A stretch of DNA of 59,403 nucleotides from a virus. Both the position numbers and the translations under genes were made by a program. Where the stretch lies: the IMG/VR virus record IMGVR_UViG_3300032297_000320, positions 1 to 59,403 of that record. One strand, 5' to 3'. Of the stretch, positions 57,074-59,403 are shown in pieces (position 1 is the stretch's first letter; every line of letters starts with the position of its first letter). Below the pieces are notes generated by a model. That model saw only the letters and a list, made by a program, of their open reading frames with translations, was not told the DNA's origin and made no database searches.

Positions 57074-57101
57074 ATACTTGCATATCAGCAAGATTGCTGT
57101 T
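57063..57101. promoter_or_regulatory. Inverted repeat AACAGCAAT...ATTGCTGTT around ERF promoter
   Basis: Perfect 9-bp arms (57063-57071 and 57093-57101) flank the -33 box and touch the -7 box of the promoter at 57076-57108; arm centres are 30 bp apart (about three turns). The same half-site occurs beside the late promoter at 51038. Confidence 0.45.
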
Positions 57102-57108
57102 ATATTTG
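57076..57108 (+). promoter_or_regulatory. Early promoter, ACTTG-N20-TATATTTG
   Basis: ACTTG at 57076-57080 and TATATTTG at 57101-57108, 20 nt apart. The ERF-family ATG follows 22 nt downstream. Best consensus match of the five early sites. Confidence 0.75.
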
Positions 57109-57130
57109 TCCAACAATTCAATTCACTACA

Positions 57131-57733
57131 ATGAAAGAACAAACGTTCCAACAGCGACTGATTAATGTTCAGTCGCGACTGAAGGCTCACAAGTCTCAGT
57201 ACAATTCGTTTGGTAAGTACTCTTACCGCAACCAAGAGGATATCCTCGAGGCAGTCAAGCCTCTGCTCGCAGAGAACGGACTGACTATGACCATCTCAGA
57301 TGAAATCCTTGGCGATGCATTTGCTAACTCGATGTTGATTATCAAAGCTGTTGTTACCATCAGCGACGGAGAGAACAGCATTGCGGCTTCCGCTTGTGCA
57401 GGTATTGATCCGAACCGCAAGGGTATGGACATCGCCCAATCATTCGGTGCCTCTTCTTCGTATGCTCGTAAGTATGCGCTGAATGGTTTGCTGTTGATTG
57501 ACGATACCAAAGATGCTGATGCTACAAATACTCACGGCAAGGACGCTCCGGCTTCGATGCCTACGGCGAAGCCAGCGTCCGTTGCCCCACCAAAGGACGA
57601 TATGTTTCAGAAGGCTGTTGACCGAATGAAAGAGGTCGGGACGAAAGCCAAGTATGATGAGATTATTGCAGCTATCGGGACCCAGTTGTCTGAGGCACAG
57701 CGTAACGCGCTGAGCAAATTCATCAAGAAGTAA
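57131..57733 (+). CDS. erf: ERF-family single-strand annealing protein
   Basis: A 200-residue recombinase of the ERF superfamily, which anneals complementary single strands and supports recombination-dependent replication. Diagnostic segments: FGKYSYRNQEDILEAVKPLL near the N terminus and the conserved AQSFGASSSYARKYALNGLL followed by DDTKDAD. A Pro/Ala-rich linker and a small helical C-terminal part (DRMKEVGTKAKYDEIIAAIG) follow. It is paired with a RecE-like exonuclease through a one-base overlap, the usual two-component recombination system. Confidence 0.9.
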   Translation: MKEQTFQQRLINVQSRLKAHKSQYNSFGKYSYRNQEDILEAVKPLLAENGLTMTISDEILGDAFANSMLIIKAVVTISDGENSIAASACAGIDPNRKGMDIAQSFGASSSYARKYALNGLLLIDDTKDADATNTHGKDAPASMPTAKPASVAPPKDDMFQKAVDRMKEVGTKAKYDEIIAAIGTQLSEAQRNALSKFIKK

Positions 57734-58521
57734 TGAGTGAGATTGTCTTACTTGACGGCACGTCGTGGGAGTTGCCCACGCTGTTGGATGCAATGATGGA
57801 TGATGACTTCTACTATGGGTACCTAGGTAGCGCTTCACTATCATCTTCTTCTGACAAGTTGCTGAACGCAAGCCCGAAGGAGTACGCAAAGTCTTTGCGT
57901 GGCCATCAGCTTGAAACGTCTGCGCTTTCCGTAGGTAAACTAATTCACACGGCAGTCCTTGAACCAGAGAAGGTCGATAGCCTTTTCGTTACTGTTGACG
58001 TATCCACGAAGTCTACCAAGGCTTACAAGGAAGCAAAGCAACAGCTAAGCAAAGGACAGACACTACTTACAGCAAACGAGTACGACTCAGCAATGTATGT
58101 TGTTGACGCACTATTACGCAACGAAATAGTAAAGAATATGCTCAAGGGTGCAGAGTTCGAGAAACCTGCAATTGGTCACGTCGAGGGACTGCCTCACCGA
58201 GCCAAGGCTGATATCCTACACCCAGGTGTTGCAGTTTACGATTTGAAGACAACTTCAGAGATTTCTGGATTTAACTACAGCGCACGAAAGTATGGTTATC
58301 CCGCTCAAGTGTACATCTACTGCACGCTGTTTGGAATTGGCTACGAGAACTTTAAGTTCATCGCAGTCGATAAAGGTAGCAAGGACATCGGGGTCTTCTC
58401 CGTCTCCGAATCCTTCTACCTCGAGGGTAAGCGCCTAGTTGAGAATGCTGTTCGTATTTATACGGACTACTTCATCAACGGCGAAGATCTCGACACTTAC
58501 ATCATTTACGGAGAACTTTAA
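57733..58521 (+). CDS. RecE-like PD-(D/E)XK exonuclease (DUF3799-like)
   Basis: A 262-residue nuclease. GKLIHTAVLEP (about 68-78) carries the family His, HRAKADIL and VYDLKTT provide the D...D-x-K catalytic core, and YPAQVYIYCTLFG the Q-x-x-x-Y motif. This arrangement is that of PD-(D/E)XK exodeoxyribonuclease VIII-like proteins, which resect DNA ends to give the 3' tails used by the ERF annealing protein. Confidence 0.88.
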   Translation: MSEIVLLDGTSWELPTLLDAMMDDDFYYGYLGSASLSSSSDKLLNASPKEYAKSLRGHQLETSALSVGKLIHTAVLEPEKVDSLFVTVDVSTKSTKAYKEAKQQLSKGQTLLTANEYDSAMYVVDALLRNEIVKNMLKGAEFEKPAIGHVEGLPHRAKADILHPGVAVYDLKTTSEISGFNYSARKYGYPAQVYIYCTLFGIGYENFKFIAVDKGSKDIGVFSVSESFYLEGKRLVENAVRIYTDYFINGEDLDTYIIYGEL

Positions 58522-58531
58522 TTCTAATTTT

Positions 58532-58813
58532 ATGTCAGAGAAGAGTAAAATCAATTACTTCGGTAGCGCATATCACAATGACTACCAAGGTCAATTCACT
58601 GGATACTCATTGGTTGTTTCACTCACTCAACTTGAGGACGCAAAAGCATTTGCTGGTCCTGATGGTCGTGTGAAAATCACCATCCGTCCAGGTAAACAAG
58701 ATCCTACGAAGCCATACGCTTCTATTGCTCCGCACACGCCAAAGCAAGATGGTCAGTCACAGAATGCTCAGTACAGCAAGCCTCAGGCTCAGAAAAGCGA
58801 TCTGCCGTTCTAA
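58532..58813 (+). CDS. Candidate ssDNA-binding protein with DLPF tail
   Basis: A 93-residue protein. The N-terminal ~60 residues are beta-rich (INYFGSAYHNDYQGQFTGYS, VKITIRPGKQDP), followed by a Gln/Ser/Pro-rich disordered linker and a C terminus ending KSDLPF, similar to the acidic/hydrophobic tip (DDIPF/DLPF) through which SSB proteins recruit partners. Lying next to ERF and exonuclease genes, an SSB role is attractive but the OB-fold is not certain. ATG 58532 is used. Confidence 0.5.
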   Translation: MSEKSKINYFGSAYHNDYQGQFTGYSLVVSLTQLEDAKAFAGPDGRVKITIRPGKQDPTKPYASIAPHTPKQDGQSQNAQYSKPQAQKSDLPF

Positions 58814-59184
58814 TGTTTGAGACCTCGATTGCATACCTGCTATCGATGGAGTGGGGGAGGGAGATTTCATCTCCCCCTACCTCCTCCTTCTCAGTGAAGA
58901 GCGACAGCGGACCAGATGTTACGTTCCTGATTACACAAGCCAAGCTTGTAGGGTCCGACATCAAGTTTGTTCCGTTCTCCACACGACAAGAGTTTGTTGT
59001 TCTGTTTATTTGGGGCAAAGACGGAGACAACTGCGTTACTATACCAACAGCTAAAGTTCAAGACGAGCTACCAACTGGCGTAATCAGCGCGAAGAAGGTC
59101 GCCGAATCACTAATCCACAAGATCCGCATCAATGCCTCGTCCGATTTTCTACCTTCAGGTACTGATATCCTACACAAAGGGTAA
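58813..59184 (+). CDS. Hypothetical protein of recombination operon
   Basis: A 123-residue beta-rich protein (SDSGPDVTFLITQAKLVGSD, FVVLFIWGKDGDNCVTIPTA) with no recognised domain. It shares one base with the SSB-like gene and overlaps the next by 53 nt, so it belongs to the same transcript. Confidence 0.6.
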   Translation: MFETSIAYLLSMEWGREISSPPTSSFSVKSDSGPDVTFLITQAKLVGSDIKFVPFSTRQEFVVLFIWGKDGDNCVTIPTAKVQDELPTGVISAKKVAESLIHKIRINASSDFLPSGTDILHKG

Positions 59185-59374
59185 GCAGAAGTTTAAGAAG
59201 GAGGAATGGGTTGTCACCAAGTACGAAACCGCAAGGGAGATAATGGTGAATGATGTTAAGACTATGGACAGCCTGAGAGACCGCATCTACGGATCGAACT
59301 ACAAGGGAGAGAAGACCATCGTAATTGTAAAGATTAACTCAAGCAAAATCGTAGGCTATGAAAGCAGACAATAA
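59132..59374 (+). CDS. Small basic hypothetical protein
   Basis: An 80-residue protein (RPIFYLQVLISYTKGKQKFK, ...GSNYKGEKTIVIVKINSSKI). The 5' 53 nt overlap the previous gene in another frame. Unknown function. Confidence 0.55.
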   Translation: MPRPIFYLQVLISYTKGKQKFKKEEWVVTKYETAREIMVNDVKTMDSLRDRIYGSNYKGEKTIVIVKINSSKIVGYESRQ

Positions 59375-59403
59375 GGAAGCAGGAAGCGATATGAAGTTCC
59401 TGT
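59358..59403 (+). CDS. Partial CDS at window end
   Basis: ATG at 59358 opens a frame (MKADNKEAGSDMKFL...) that runs off the window end and overlaps the previous gene by 17 nt. Too short to identify. Confidence 0.4.
   Translation, partial: MKADNKEAGSDMKFL

Noticed and set aside
1-59403. tRNA genes
   Set aside because: I saw no cloverleaf with a GTTCRANNC T-loop; an automatic tRNA scan would settle it.

Overview
This window is most of a double-stranded DNA bacteriophage genome whose host is very probably a member of the Bacteroidota. Three observations support the host call. Start codons lack Shine-Dalgarno boxes and sit behind A-rich leaders. Promoter-like sites match the Bacteroidota -7 element TAnnTTTG. 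Many small proteins have the lysine- or glycine-rich 'GGKMPKYGKGGMMKYLKG' style seen in phages of that phylum. The structural set (portal, large terminase, scaffold, capsid, small ring or tail-tube proteins, one giant nozzle-like protein, no tape measure and no sheath) points to a short-tailed, crAss/Cellulophaga-podophage-like virion. Both window ends cut through the early region, and no DNA polymerase gene is visible.

Layout. (1) 1-9.1 kb, + strand: a DNA/nucleotide module with MazG-like pyrophosphohydrolase, C5-cytosine methyltransferase, an Nmad1-like protein, primase-helicase, RusA-like resolvase, a GT-B glycosyltransferase, a PD-(D/E)XK-like protein, and class I ribonucleotide reductase with a free-standing DnaA domain IV between its two subunits. 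It ends in an intrinsic terminator at 9075-9099. (2) 9.1-51.0 kb, - strand: the virion and lysis genes. These comprise a spanin candidate, a 2646-residue polyvalent virion protein, internal proteins, nozzle and connector proteins, capsid, scaffold, holin and coiled-coil membrane proteins, tail fibre and receptor-binding proteins, a homing endonuclease, portal, terminase, a GroES-like protein, a string of tiny genes, and an M15 endolysin. One + strand winged-helix-like gene (48147-48776) interrupts this block behind a divergent promoter pair. (3) 51.0-51.97 kb: a roughly 950-bp non-coding control region with a palindrome, an early promoter, a structured-RNA candidate, five 20-bp iterons, a polypyrimidine tract and an alternating purine-pyrimidine tract. 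It is a likely replication origin and divergent transcription hub. (4) 51.97-59.4 kb, + strand: many small early genes, then ERF annealing protein, RecE-like exonuclease and an SSB-like protein.

The most notable finding is a pair of complete hammerhead ribozymes (52708-52757 and 53012-53065) that bracket a small AT-rich gene in the early operon. Their cores match and their stems carry compensatory differences, so they should cut the polycistronic RNA just upstream of two genes and release a defined RNA of about 308 nt. The window also shows two promoter classes. Five sites of the form ACTTG-N20-TAnnTT(T/C)G precede + strand (early) genes. A larger set of TAnnTTTG sites, almost all without a -33 box, precedes the - strand (late) genes, and several lie 4-7 nt from the start codon, which suggests leaderless late mRNAs.
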